Positions 48,975-60,258 of a stretch of DNA of 64,000 nucleotides are shown here, piece by piece. The notes beneath the pieces are model-generated. The model had not been told where the DNA came from and did not search any database. It saw only the letters and a program-made list of their open reading frames with translations. Position 1 is the first letter of the stretch. Every line of letters starts with the position of its first letter. Where the stretch lies: NCBI GenBank assembly GCA_016715325.1, contig JADKAL010000001.1, forward strand, positions 124,001 through 188,000, in the 5' to 3' direction. The position numbers were made by a program, and so were the translations under genes. The DNA comes from Methylococcaceae bacterium (GTDB lineage: Bacteria > Pseudomonadota > Gammaproteobacteria > Methylococcales > Methylomonadaceae).

Positions 48975-49888
48975 AATACGATTATTTCATCGCCGATGTT
49001 TTTACGTCGAAATTATTTAACGGCGCCCAAATTGCGGTGTTTCCGACAGCAGAGGGATTGAATGCTGAAACTATGCAACTCATCGCACGCGAACTCAATC
49101 TATCCGAAACAATATTCATTTTCCACCCGTTAATTGGCGAGTTAAACCGCAGAATGCGGATATTTTCGCCCTTCAAAGAAATTGATTTTGCCGGTCACCC
49201 TACAATTGCAGCGGCTTACGTACTAGGGCTATGCGGCGATATTGCCTTAACCGATCCTGTAACTACCGTTTGCATTGAACAAAATGCCGGATCGATTGAA
49301 GCCAATATCAGCAGTGTCGACGGCAAACCGACGTTTATTCAATTCAGCCGCACGGTAACGCCGATTATCGACCGGTTTGCACCGACCGATGAAGAATTAA
49401 TCAGTTTTTTGGGCTTGCAGCAATCCGAACTCGATCACCATAAATATTCACCCCGTTTGGTTTCCTGCGGCTTTCCGTATCTGGTCGTACCGGTTTGGAA
49501 TTACGATTCAGTGCGTAAGGCGCGCTTTAATTTTGCGGCGTGGAGCCAGTCGGTCGCACCGCAAACCGCCGCGCAGGAAATCCTTTTGTTTGCGCCGAAA
49601 TCGCCTTTTCAGGATGCCGATTTTAACGCACGGATATTGGGTTCTCGTATCGGACTTTATGAAGATCCCCCTATCGGTAGCGCCATGCCTGCCTTTTGTG
49701 CTTATTTATGCTCCTTCGAACACACCCGAAAGGGAACTCATACTTTTGCGGTTGACCGCGGCGATGCTAATAACCGGCGTAGCGTCATCAACTTGGAAAT
49801 GGATAACAAACAGGAAGCGAACTTAACCGTTCGTATCGGTGGGCAAGCCGTTTTAGCCGGAAAAGGCGAAATCTATGTACCCGAATAA
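48971..49888 (+). CDS. PhzF-family isomerase/epimerase
   Basis: The 305-residue protein has the diaminopimelate-epimerase-like fold of the PhzF family (FIADVFTSKLFNGAQIAVF; ELNLSETIF with the conserved E46; IFSPFKEIDFAGHPTIAAAYVL; IGSAMPAFCAYL). PhzF in phenazine synthesis isomerises DHHA, but most family members have unknown substrates. It is embedded between nirD (four-base overlap) and the nasC-like gene (14-base overlap), so it is made together with the nitrite and nitrate reductases. Why a PhzF enzyme sits here is not explained by known nitrate assimilation. Confidence 0.9.
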   Translation: MKYDYFIADVFTSKLFNGAQIAVFPTAEGLNAETMQLIARELNLSETIFIFHPLIGELNRRMRIFSPFKEIDFAGHPTIAAAYVLGLCGDIALTDPVTTVCIEQNAGSIEANISSVDGKPTFIQFSRTVTPIIDRFAPTDEELISFLGLQQSELDHHKYSPRLVSCGFPYLVVPVWNYDSVRKARFNFAAWSQSVAPQTAAQEILLFAPKSPFQDADFNARILGSRIGLYEDPPIGSAMPAFCAYLCSFEHTRKGTHTFAVDRGDANNRRSVINLEMDNKQEANLTVRIGGQAVLAGKGEIYVPE

Positions 49889-51110
49889 ACAGGATAAGAA
49901 GCGTTTAGTGGTCGTCGGCAATGGCATGGCGGGTATTAAAACAGTTGAAGAAGTATTAACAGCCGTTCCCGACGACTATGAAATTACTGTATTCGGCAAT
50001 GAACCTTACGGCAATTACAACCGGATCCTTTTGTCATCGGTGTTGAGCGGCGAGAAAGCCGTCGGCGACATTTTCACTAACGACCGGCAATGGTATGCCG
50101 ATCATGGAATTACCCTTTATACCGGGGATGAAAAGACAGTAGAAATCATCGACCGCAAGCGCAGAAAAGTAATTGCCAAAGACGGAACCGTTGCCGAATA
50201 TGACCGGTTGCTTATCGCGACGGGTTCTAAACCGATTATCGCCGATATTCCCGGAAACAAACTGGCCGGAATAGTCAGCTTCCGTGATATTACCGATGTG
50301 ACTACCATGCTGACTTATGCTGAAAGCCACTGCAATGCTGTTGTATTAGGCGGCGGTTTATTAGGGCTGGAAGCCGCTAGCGGCTTGGTTGCGCGCGGAA
50401 TGAACGTCACCGTCGTGCATAACAAGCCTTTCTTACTCAACCGTCAGTTGGATGAGGCGGCGGCTAAAATGTTGCAATCGGAACTAGAGAAACGGGGCAT
50501 CCGGTTCACACTGGCTGTGGGTCTTAAACGTTTGATTAGTAACGATAGCAATCATATTTCCAGTGTCTTGTTTGAAGATGATACGGAAATTCCTTGCGAT
50601 CTATTTGTCATGGCGATTGGCGTGCAACCCAATATTGCGTTGGCGCAAAAAGCCGGGATCTATTGCGAGCGCGGCATAGTCGTGACCGATACGTTACAAA
50701 CCTACGATCCGAGTATTTATGCTGTGGGAGAATGCATCCAGCATCGCGGCCAAACTTTCGGCTTGGTTGCGCCTTTGTTTGAACAAGCCAAAGTCTGCGC
50801 TACGCATTTAAGCGGACACGGCGTCGGCAGTTATTTGTCTCTTCCGAATGCGACCAAGTTAAAGATCACCGGCATTAATGTTTTTTCCAGCGGAAATTTT
50901 TCGGGTAACGACACCAGCGAGCATATTCGTTTTTGCGATCCAGAAATGGGCATTTATAAAAAAATTGTCGTAAACAACAACCGAATCCAAGGTATCGTGC
51001 TTTACGGCGATATCGCCGATAGTGCTTGGTATCAAACCTTATTCGAGGAGAAAGCCGACATTGCGCGTTATCGCCAACATCTGGTTTTCGGTCTGGCCTA
51101 TGCAGCCTGA
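49875..51110 (+). CDS. nasC: NAD(P)H/FAD oxidoreductase, NasC/NirB-N-terminal-like
   Basis: This 411-residue flavoprotein resembles the first 400 residues of NirB: VVVGNGMAGIKTVEEV (FAD), ATGSKPIIADIPG, VVLGGGLLGLEAASGL (NAD) and VGECIQHRGQTFGLVAP. It lacks the BFD [2Fe-2S] domain. In Klebsiella the equivalent NasC passes electrons from NADH to the NasA nitrate reductase, and the BFD-like tail of NasA here would be the acceptor. It overlaps the PhzF gene by 14 bases and precedes nasA by 41. Confidence 0.88.
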   Translation: MYPNKQDKKRLVVVGNGMAGIKTVEEVLTAVPDDYEITVFGNEPYGNYNRILLSSVLSGEKAVGDIFTNDRQWYADHGITLYTGDEKTVEIIDRKRRKVIAKDGTVAEYDRLLIATGSKPIIADIPGNKLAGIVSFRDITDVTTMLTYAESHCNAVVLGGGLLGLEAASGLVARGMNVTVVHNKPFLLNRQLDEAAAKMLQSELEKRGIRFTLAVGLKRLISNDSNHISSVLFEDDTEIPCDLFVMAIGVQPNIALAQKAGIYCERGIVVTDTLQTYDPSIYAVGECIQHRGQTFGLVAPLFEQAKVCATHLSGHGVGSYLSLPNATKLKITGINVFSSGNFSGNDTSEHIRFCDPEMGIYKKIVVNNNRIQGIVLYGDIADSAWYQTLFEEKADIARYRQHLVFGLAYAA

Positions 51111-51151
51111 TTAAAGTAGCGCCATTTCGCTTAAGCAAAATAATCTAGCAA

Positions 51152-53823
51152 ATGAATGATCTCATCAAAACAACCTGCCCCTACTGCGGCGTAGGCTGCG
51201 GTATTTCGGCACGGTCGAATACCGAGCACCGCGAGCTGATCGTTAAAGGCGATGAATCCCATCCGGCAAATTACGGACGATTGTGTTCTAAAGGTTCCGC
51301 GTTGGCTGATACGGTCGGTCTTGAAGGCAGGTTATTAACCCCGTATATCGCAGGCCGATCTTGCGATTGGGATGAGGCGCTAACCTTGGTTGCCAATAGA
51401 TTTAGCCGAACGATTTCGGAATACGGCCCGGATGCCGTCGCGTTTTACGGATCCGGTCAACTGCTTACCGAAGATTATTATGTCGCCAATAAGCTAATGA
51501 AAGGCTTCATCGGCAGCGGCAATATGGATACGAATAGCCGTCTTTGTATGTCGTCATCCGTTGCAGGGCATAAAAGGGCATTTGGTTCCGATACGGTTCC
51601 CGGTTGTTACGAGGATCTGGAATTAGCCGAGTTGATAATTTTTACAGGTGCAAATAGTGCGTGGTGTCACCCTGTGCTTTATCAACGCATCAAAGCTGCG
51701 AAGCTAAAAAATCCCAATCTTAAAATTGTCGTGATCGATCCTAGGCGAACAGCAACCTGCGAAATTGCCGATCTCCATCTGCCGTTGGCTATCGGTACCG
51801 ATGTATTGTTATGGAACGGCTTATTAACGCATCTGATACAACATGAACTTACTGATAGTGGGTTTATTAATCAATATACCGAAGGTTGGTTGGCTGCTAA
51901 GTCTTTGGTTGAATCTGGGTACGATATCGAAAACATTGCTCTGCAATGCCGGTTACCGATTGAAGACGTAAAGACATTTTTCAATTGGTTTGCCGACACT
52001 GAAAAAACCGTCAGTTTGTTCAGCCAAGGCATTAATCAATCCTCATCAGGTACCGATAAGGTGAATGCGATCATCAATTGTCATCTCGCCACCGGTCGAA
52101 TCGGCAAACCCGGCATCGGGCCTTTTTCATTAACCGGTCAGCCGAACGCGATGGGCGGCCGGGAAGTCGGCGGTTTGGCACATCAACTCGCTGCCCACAT
52201 GGATTTCAGTAACCCCAACGATCTTGATCGGGTAGCGCGCTTCTGGGAAAGCGAACGTATAGCACAAAAGCCCGGATTTCCCGCTGTTGAACTTTTCGAC
52301 GCTATCCACGAGGGCAAAATCAAAGCCGTTTGGATCATGGGGACGAATCCTATTGTAAGCATGCCGAATGCTGATAAAGTTAAAGCAGCGTTACAACGTT
52401 GTGATTTTGTCGTCGTATCGGATTGTATCGCCAAAACCGATACCACAGCCGTGGCGCATGTCTTGCTGCCGGCGCAAGGCTGGAGCGAAAAAGACGGTAC
52501 GGTGACCAACTCGGAACGCTGTATTTCGCGGCAACGCGCCTTATTCCCTCCCGCTGGCGAAGCCATGCCGGACTGGTGGATTATCAGCCAAGTCGCTCAA
52601 CGGATGGGCTTTAAACAGGCTTTCGATTATCGAAAAGCCGCCGACATTTTTCGCGAACATGCCGCGCTTTCAGGTTTTGAAAACGACAAAAAACACGGTC
52701 TGCGCGATTTCGATATTTCCGGTTTAGCAATGCTGACCGACAATGGCTATGAGAATCTGAAACCGACGCAATGGCCGGTAAACGCCAACTATCCCAATGG
52801 ATGTGAACGTTTATTCGCCGACAAACAGTTTTTTTCAAAATCAGGCAAGGCTCAAGTCATTCCTGTCAGTTTTCGTCCGCCCAGCAATACTCCGAATGAT
52901 CGCTATCCGTTCATTTTAAATACCGGGAGAATTCGCGATCAATGGCACACCATGACCCGAACGGCGCTTTCGGCAAAATTGAACCAGCATACACCCGAAC
53001 CGTTCGTCGAAATCCATCCCGAAGATGCTAAGCATTTCGATTTACAAGAAAACGATTTGGCGGAGATCGAAAGCCGTTGGGGCAAACAACTAGCTCGTGT
53101 TGTGGTGACGAATGAACAGCAAGTGGGGCATTTGTTTATTCCAATGCATTGGTCGGATCAATTCGCCAATCTGTCGAGGGTTGGTTCATTGGTAAATCCG
53201 GTTACGGATCCTCAATCCAAACAACCGGAATTGAAACACACACCGGTCCGGATCAAAGCATTCAAGCCTGAATGGTATGGGTTCATTTAACTCGACAAGA
53301 AATCGCGCTTCCGAACCTGGATTATTGGGTGGTTAACAAAACTAAACAATGTATCCGTTATGAATTGGCGCATTCTATAAAACCCAAAGAGTGGCAGAAG
53401 TGGGCTAAATCCAGGTTAAATGTTCCGGAAAATGCCCCGGCTTGCTGGCAAGAATATTTCGATACCGGGCGCGGGGATTATCGGGCAGCTCATATCGAAG
53501 CAGGCCGCTTGATGGGCGTAATACTTATTTCACAGACGAACAACCTACCGGAACGAAATTGGCTAAATAGCCTTTTCGATCGAAAAAATTTAGATATATC
53601 GATTAGAAAATCCTTATTAACCGGATTGCCTTCTGCGGGTGAAACCGATCAAGGAAATATTGTCTGCACTTGCTTTAACGTCGGTGCTAAAACGATAAAG
53701 TCGGCGATTAGTAAGCAGCAACTACGTACCGTCAAAGAGATTACTACCTGCTTAAAAGCGGGCGGTAATTGTGGTTCGTGTATACCTGAAATTGAGTCGA
53801 TTTTAATAGCGGAACTTCGTTAA
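51152..53823 (+). CDS. nasA: Assimilatory nitrate reductase NasA (frameshifted near the 3' end)
   Basis: This is a cytoplasmic Mo-bisMGD nitrate reductase. The N-terminal [4Fe-4S] site is C9-x2-C12-x3-C16 with C45. SSSVAGHKRAFG marks the catalytic-cysteine region (RLCMSS), with SLTGQPNAMGGREVGG and the C-terminal RDQWHTMTRT after it. The main frame stops at 53288-53290 (WYGFI-stop). One frame over, the protein continues LTRQEIALPNLDYW and ends in a BFD-like [2Fe-2S] domain (IVCTCFNVG, GGNCGSCIPEI), as in NasA. One T missing from ATTTTAAC at 53285-53288 explains this. The joined length is about 890 residues. It is the last gene of the nir-nas operon. Confidence 0.95.
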
Positions 53824-54349
53824 TTAGATCAAGGTGTTCAAGTACTTGAATTGACGAACGACAATCTTGTTACCGCTATCGGCAACCTCAGATCGGGGCG
53901 TTGATTTTTTTCGAACTGTTGGCTTTTGAAACGGATGTTAAGGCTAAATGCTCCTGTCATTTATCGGATTGCCCGTTTAACCCAGTAAATGTGCTTTTTG
54001 CTAAAACAGCAACATAGTCCATTTCTATAGCACCGCCCCGATGCATTTTAATATCCGAGATGGTGCATTTTAAATAAGCGACGCACAATAACAAGGCGTT
54101 CAGGTAAATAAAACTAACATTGAAGGCATTTAAAAAACTTCACCATCCGTCAGAACAGCAGATAAGAGCAGAAAGTTCACACTAATTCAATGGCATATTA
54201 TGTGCTTAATAGATCATAAGGGTGAGCATGGATGACATTACCAAACCCGGAATATCTCAGTCAGAACTCGCTGCTGTAACTCAATAAGCATGTAGCGTGT
54301 TTTTCTTGGTAAATGCAATAGGAATTAATACCGCTAAGCTGGACGAAAA
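53824..54349. other. 526-bp non-coding region upstream of glnD
   Basis: I see no gene or known RNA. A direct repeat TGCATTTTAA occurs at about 54043 and 54065. The region must contain the end of the nas operon and the glnD promoter. No clear intrinsic terminator was found behind nasA. Confidence 0.45.
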
Positions 54350-57033
54350 ATGCCCGAAATAACTAATTACCTAACGTCAGCTTTGAATTCTGAGACGGAA
54401 TGCCTTCAACTTCTCAAGCAAGTTCTCAAAGAAAAAAACCTCGAACTTAAGCTAAAATTCGATCCTCAAGCGTCGGTTTCCGGTCTATTAAAGGAAAAAT
54501 CCGATTTTATCGATGCGCTGCTAAATTCTTGCTGGCGTCATTTTCTTGGGGATTTTGCTGATAGATTGTGCCTGCTTGCGGTCGGCGGTTACGGCAGAAG
54601 AGAATTATTCCCCCATTCGGATATCGATATTGTTATCTTACTGGATCAGAACGATATTTCTTTATATCAAGAGAAGTTAACGAATTTCTCTACTTTTCTT
54701 TGGGATATCGGCTTAACGCCGGGGCAAAGTGTGCGTACGGTTGATGAATGCGTGGCAGCGGCAATCAACGATCAAACTGTTATGACCAGTCTCATGGAAA
54801 ATCGGCTGATTACCGGTAGCGCTGGCCTTTACCAAAAGCTGCGGCAGGAAATTACGCCGGATAAAATTTGGCCATCGGACCAGTTTTTCGCAGTCAAAAT
54901 GTGGGAGCAATTGCTGCGTCACGCCAAATACCATGATACTGCTTATAATCTTGAGCCGAATATAAAAGAAGGGCCGGGCGGATTACGGGATTTACAAGTG
55001 ATAACGTGGGTTTTTAAGCGCCACTACAATTCCGATACTTTGCGGGAGTTGATAAAGCACGGTTTTTTACCTGAATCCGAATACAATCAACTGTTTGATG
55101 CCTTACATGTACTGTGGCGGATTCGTTATGCCTTACATTTGCTAACCAATAGTAGCGAAGACAGACTGATTTTCGATTACCAGCGCGATCTTGCTAAGCA
55201 ATTCGGGTTTAGTAACGAAAATCAGAAATACAATGAAGATGTTGAACAATTCATGCAGTTCTACTTTAAAACCATCCTAGAATTGCAGCATCTAAACGAA
55301 ATGTTGCTGCAGTTATTCCAGGAACGATTTGTAGCTGCTGAAACCAATAAGGAAACCGAGCCGCTTGATGATAATTTCACCATTATAAGCGACTATCTTG
55401 AGGCCAAAGATGACGGCGTTTTTGAACGGCAGCCCTTGGCACTATTTAAAATTTTTTTAATCCTGCAAAAAAATCCATCGCTGAAAGGAATACGCGCCAC
55501 AACCATACGACTCATACGGAAAAGCTTACACCTTATCGATGATAGTTTTCGCTTAAATACTGCCGCCAATCACCTTTTTATTGAATTATTCCGTCAGCCT
55601 CACGGATTGACCACGCAGCTTCGGCGCATGAACCGGTACGGAGTTTTATCCGCTTATCTTTCCTGTTTTGCCAATATTGTCGCCCGGATGCAATACGACT
55701 TGTTCCATATATATACAGTGGATGAGCATACCCTTTTTGTTATTCGTAACCTGCGCCGTTTCGCTCTCGAAAAACACCGGGACGAATTCCCTTTTGCAAC
55801 GAAATTTTTGCCTTAATCAATAAACCCGAAATTTTATATATTTCCGCGCTTTTCCACGATATTGCCAAAGGCCGAAACGGCGATCACTCAACGTTAGGCG
55901 AAATAATAGCAAGGGATTTTTGCCGCCAGCACGGATTTTCATCTCAGGACGTAAAACTCGTTACCTGGTTGGTGCGTAACCATCTGCTAATGTCCACGAC
56001 CGCCCAACGCATGGATATTAGCGACCCGGCTGTTATCGAAAAATTCGTCCAGCACGTCGCTAGCATCGAATACTTGAATCATTTGTACTTATTAACCGTT
56101 GCCGATATTCGTGCGACGAATCCAGGCTTATGGAATACCTGGAAAGACTCCCTTCTCAAAGAACTTTATAAAGCGGCAAGAAGTAATTTAAGGCGCGAGT
56201 TGCAAAATCCGCTGGCCCTAACCGACAGAATCCAGGAAAACAAAAAAGAAGCGGAAGATGAATTGCGTAAGCTCGGTTTCACCGATTCGGCATTGCATAA
56301 AGTTTGGCTGCATGTCAGCGACGATTATTTTTTACGTTATTCAACCGATGAAATCGTTTGGCAAGCGTCAGCTATCGCATCGGTCGATGAGAGCGACTTG
56401 CCGCTCGTTATTTTGCGTCCGCAAACGCGCAGAGGGAATGCTGAAGTCTTTGTTTATGCAAAAAATGTCGAAACATTATTTTCAATCAGTACGGCAACGC
56501 TCGACCAACTGGGGCTGAGCATACTCGACGCCAGGATTATGACGACCAACGATAATTATGTTCTCGACTCATTCAATACCTTTCAAGTTCTTGAACATAC
56601 CGGTCAGCCCGTTAGCGAAGAATATCGGATTACACATATTTGCAATACCTTACGCAATAATCTAGTACATCGGCAGGTTAAGGATCACGTCAATATTCAT
56701 AGACTTTCCAGACAAGCCAAATACTTTCCCATACCAACCGAGATAGAGTTTCACGCCGATTTACAGAATAATCGAACAATTCTCGAACTCATTTCCACCG
56801 ACAGGCCGGGGTTGCTTTCACAAATCGGCAAGGTGTTCAATAATCAGGGAATCAATTTACACAGTGCTAGAATAACGACAATAGGAAGCCGCGTTGAAGA
56901 TATGTTTTATATAACCGATCTTCAACTACAACCGTTGACAGACCCGGACAAACAGGAACGGTTAAGAGAAGAATTGATTGTTGTCTTAGATGAAAAAATG
57001 CCGGATAAGGCGACACTTACTTCTTTGCAGTAA
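54350..57033 (+). CDS. glnD: Bifunctional uridylyltransferase/uridylyl-removing enzyme GlnD (frameshifted)
   Basis: GlnD senses glutamine and uridylylates or deuridylylates PII proteins. The nucleotidyltransferase site is GGYGRRELFPHSDIDIVIL (79-97; D91 and D93). The HD domain (ALFHDIAKGRNGDHS) lies just after the break and two ACT domains end the protein (ILELISTDRPGLLSQIG). The first frame ends at 55816 with FPFATKFLP. Restoring one T in the run at 55792-55795 gives FPFCNEIFALINKPEILYIS and an open frame to 57033, about 894 residues. Its location next to the nitrate genes fits nitrogen control, but glnD is a core gene in gammaproteobacteria. Confidence 0.95.
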
Positions 57034-57154
57034 AGATTTTCCAAAATTCATTGAAAACTAATGAACATTCATAAACAAATTCAGATCTATCCTGCACGAT
57101 TTGGTGAAGATCATTACTTCTACCTGAGAATTTCAAAAAAGGTTAAAAAATTCT

Positions 57155-58459
57155 GTGACAATGTTATTACACTTACCAGAGGATCATCCGCAACGTTTTG
57201 CTCTCCATAATGAAGTTCACGCACGCGCTTCGTTTAATATCAAACTGCCGGTAAGGGCCAGCCATCTTGCATTAATGCTGTCTGCCGATGAGAAAATGCA
57301 AGAACGAAGGCATTTGACGCTGCTTTGTGAACGCTTCGGTGTTGCTCCGCCGGAAAAAGACACCGATCACTTTAGCGCTGCGTTTAATTCTTTTCAAATA
57401 CGCTGGGAACAACACGGCGAATTTAGCACTTACAGCTTCTATGTCCACGATAGTCCGAAAGATCCGTTTGCAGATTCCGCCCTTAATCAGGTGCCAGCGG
57501 ATTGGATGTCGCAATTATCCGGTCAAGTGATTGTTGCGGCGCACACCACGATTGTTTCCGCGGGCGATATTAATTTTAACGAGAATTCCGATATTACGTT
57601 GCTATCTGCTTACTTTGTAGAAAATCCCATCATCGGTTCTAAGGTCACCGGCGGTGCTGCTTCGGTTTTTACCGATTTTCGGATTCATACGGACGGTTTT
57701 AGTCGTTTTTTGATTATCAATCACGGATTAAGGTCTGAGCAGGCTGGCCGTTTATTACAAAGGCTATTTGAAATTGAAGTCTATCGGGTTATGGCGCTTT
57801 TGGCCTTTCCAATCGCTCGTAAATTGTACCCGGCATTAAATAAGTCGGACCGCCAGCTATTTAAGATTACGAGTGCGATGACGTTACCGGAAAATAACGA
57901 TGCCGAATTATTGGATGAATTAACAACGCTGGCAGCCGAAGTAGAAAATCACATTTCCACAAATCATTTCCGGTTTGCGGCGGCCAGCGCTTATTACCAG
58001 CTTGTGGAACAACGGGTAATCGATTTACGAGAAGTCCGCATTCAAGGTATCCAAACGATTGGCGAATTTATCAAACGGAGGTTAGAGCCGGCAATGAATA
58101 CCTGCTCATCCCTTTCGCACCGATTTACGTTGTTATCGGAACGCGTCAGTAATGCAGGCCAATTGTTGCGAACCCGTGTCGACATTATTCTTGAAAGGCA
58201 AAATCAAAGCTTGCTTTCGTCAATGGCGTTACGCGCTAAAATGCAGCTGCGCATGCAGCAAATGGTTGAAGGCATTTCGATGGTTGCTATCACTTACTAT
58301 GCCGCAAACTTAATCGGCAAATTAGCCGAAGCGCTTCATATTTTAGGCTGGAAAATCAATCCACAGCTCGTAGAAGGCGTTTCCATTCCTCTTATTTTGT
58401 TAATCACCGCCATTGGAATCAGACAAGTTCATAGCATTATTGCCAATACTATGGATTAA
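57155..58459 (+). CDS. DUF3422 family membrane protein
   Basis: This 434-residue protein of the uncharacterised DUF3422 family has the N-terminal HPQRFALHNEVHARA motif and the GDINFNENSDITLLSAYFVE and GSKVTGGAASVFTDFRIH blocks. A long helical region and two C-terminal membrane helices (about 365-385 and 405-428) complete it. The domain order suggests a CorA-like layout with a cytosolic part and a membrane hairpin, but no transport function is shown. The start is GTG 57155 (AAGG twelve bases upstream) or ATG 57161. About 120 bp separate it from glnD. Confidence 0.88.
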   Translation: MTMLLHLPEDHPQRFALHNEVHARASFNIKLPVRASHLALMLSADEKMQERRHLTLLCERFGVAPPEKDTDHFSAAFNSFQIRWEQHGEFSTYSFYVHDSPKDPFADSALNQVPADWMSQLSGQVIVAAHTTIVSAGDINFNENSDITLLSAYFVENPIIGSKVTGGAASVFTDFRIHTDGFSRFLIINHGLRSEQAGRLLQRLFEIEVYRVMALLAFPIARKLYPALNKSDRQLFKITSAMTLPENNDAELLDELTTLAAEVENHISTNHFRFAAASAYYQLVEQRVIDLREVRIQGIQTIGEFIKRRLEPAMNTCSSLSHRFTLLSERVSNAGQLLRTRVDIILERQNQSLLSSMALRAKMQLRMQQMVEGISMVAITYYAANLIGKLAEALHILGWKINPQLVEGVSIPLILLITAIGIRQVHSIIANTMD

Positions 58460-58742
58460 ATAAGAACCGTTTATTGAAAGAAGCTCATAACAAGTCCATC
58501 GATAAACGGTTTCTATCTTGTAAGCTATGATGCCAGCTAATTGGCGCTTTGGTTTTTAAAGCACTCCCCCCCCTCTGCGGATGATTTGTCCGATAAATCA
58601 AAAATATTCTTTAAAGAATGATGCATTTTTTAAAAAGAATAACTAATCTTTAACCTAAATGATTCTCTACCCTGAAAATCAACAAAAAATAAAGATAATA
58701 TTTTCGGTCAAAGATTAATTAAAGAATCGAGGAGCACGCGTT

Positions 58743-60257
58743 ATGAGCAATTTTCAAGAATTTCCCGTTTACGATGAAGTACATGTCATTTCCGACATCC
58801 ATATGGGCGGCAAACCCGGGTTTCAGATTCTCAAGGAAACCAAGCGCTTAGCTGGTTATGTCGGATGGGTAGCGGGACAATGTCCGCAAGGGCAGGTGGC
58901 TTTGGTATTAAACGGCGATGTATTCGATACGTTAGCGGAAGATTCAACGGACTATGTTGCGGCAAATAACGCGGTACAAGTCGTTCAAAGGATAATGGAC
59001 GACGTCTCGTTTTCCTGTATTTGGGATGCGCTAGCGAAATATGTAAGCACTGAAAATCGACATTTGGTCTTTATGATCGGTAATCACGACATCGAAATGG
59101 CTTTCCCTAACGTGCAGCGTTTGATTCAATGGCGGTTGGCGGGCGACGATCCGGTAAAACGCGCGCGTCTCCAGTTTTCCACGGTCGGCTCTGGTTTTAC
59201 TAGCATTGTCGGTAATGCCAAAGTCTATTGCACGCATGGGAATGAAGTCGATGCGTGGAATTTTAATCGTTATGAAGACTTAGCGAAGGTTTCTCGCAGA
59301 ATCAATGCAGGACGCACGTTAGCCAAGGACGAGTGGACGCCTAACGCCGGAACGCGAATGGTTAAAGAGGTGATGAACGAGATCAAAAGGACCTATAAAT
59401 GGATCGATTTACTGCAACCGGAAACCAAAGCGGCAGTCAGTACATTGGCCGTTATCGATCCGGCGCAAGCATCCAAAATAACCGATTTGCTGTCTATTGT
59501 CGGGGACAAAATTAAGGGTAGTTTTCAAGTCGATCAGCGTTTATCGGTGGACGGTTTTCAATTACCGACGCAAAATGCCGCAAAACCGGTCACACTCGAT
59601 CAATTACTGGGGCCGAATGTTAAGGAAGGTCTCTATCAACATACCACGTCCGATGTCGACGAAATGCTTCTTGTCGCCGAGCAACAATTGGGTAAACCGG
59701 GCGCTAAAATCGATCAAGTCAACGGCTCTTTAGGAACCGGACAATTAATCTTCGATCGTTTGACAGGCTGGATAAGCGGTGTTGGGAGGGATGAGGCTTT
59801 ACGAAGAGCATTAAAGGACTGGTTGACGGACGACCAAACATTTAATATCGAAAATCGCGACGATACATTCAATGAAGTCACCAAAGTTGTCGGCAGTAAT
59901 CTCGATTTTGTAATCACCGGGCATACGCATTTGGAACGTGCTATTGCAATGGGCGGCAACCGATTTTATTTTAACTCCGGCACCTGGATACGATTATTGC
60001 GGTTTACCGATGCTATGTTAAAAGACATTCAAAGCTTTAAACCGGTGTACGATTTACTCATTAATCAGAATGAAGGGATGGAAGAGATCGATAAGGGTTA
60101 TCAGGATGCACAAGGTAATTGGGTGCCGTTTGTGATGGATCAAACCAGTGCGGTTTCGATTAAAGTTGAAAACGGAAAAGCGGTTGGATGCTTATACCAT
60201 ATTGAAAAAGACGGAACCGGTTCTCCCCTTGAAATTAAAAAATTTGTGAAGGTGTGA
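58743..60257 (+). CDS. Metallophosphoesterase, first gene of a CHAT/TIR/STAND operon
   Basis: The 504-residue calcineurin-fold protein has all metal-binding motifs: ISDIHMGG with D18 and H20, NGDVFD with D59, IGNHD (112-116), THGNEVDAWN with H165, and TGHTH (392-396) followed by NSGTW. Between residues ~190 and 375 there is a long helical insertion (NAGTRMVKEVMNEIKRTYKW, KITDLLSIVGDKIKG). That makes it about twice the size of simple phosphoesterases. GAGGAG at 58728-58733 precedes the ATG. One base separates its stop from the CHAT gene, so they are surely co-translated. Nuclease, nucleotide or signal hydrolysis are all possible; the substrate is unknown. Confidence 0.85.
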   Translation: MSNFQEFPVYDEVHVISDIHMGGKPGFQILKETKRLAGYVGWVAGQCPQGQVALVLNGDVFDTLAEDSTDYVAANNAVQVVQRIMDDVSFSCIWDALAKYVSTENRHLVFMIGNHDIEMAFPNVQRLIQWRLAGDDPVKRARLQFSTVGSGFTSIVGNAKVYCTHGNEVDAWNFNRYEDLAKVSRRINAGRTLAKDEWTPNAGTRMVKEVMNEIKRTYKWIDLLQPETKAAVSTLAVIDPAQASKITDLLSIVGDKIKGSFQVDQRLSVDGFQLPTQNAAKPVTLDQLLGPNVKEGLYQHTTSDVDEMLLVAEQQLGKPGAKIDQVNGSLGTGQLIFDRLTGWISGVGRDEALRRALKDWLTDDQTFNIENRDDTFNEVTKVVGSNLDFVITGHTHLERAIAMGGNRFYFNSGTWIRLLRFTDAMLKDIQSFKPVYDLLINQNEGMEEIDKGYQDAQGNWVPFVMDQTSAVSIKVENGKAVGCLYHIEKDGTGSPLEIKKFVKV

Positions 60258-60258
60258 T

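Noticed and set aside
49875..51110. A second, truncated nirB
   Set aside because: It lacks the [2Fe-2S] and sirohaem domains cleanly rather than by decay, and its position between nirD and nasA fits a NasC-type reductase.
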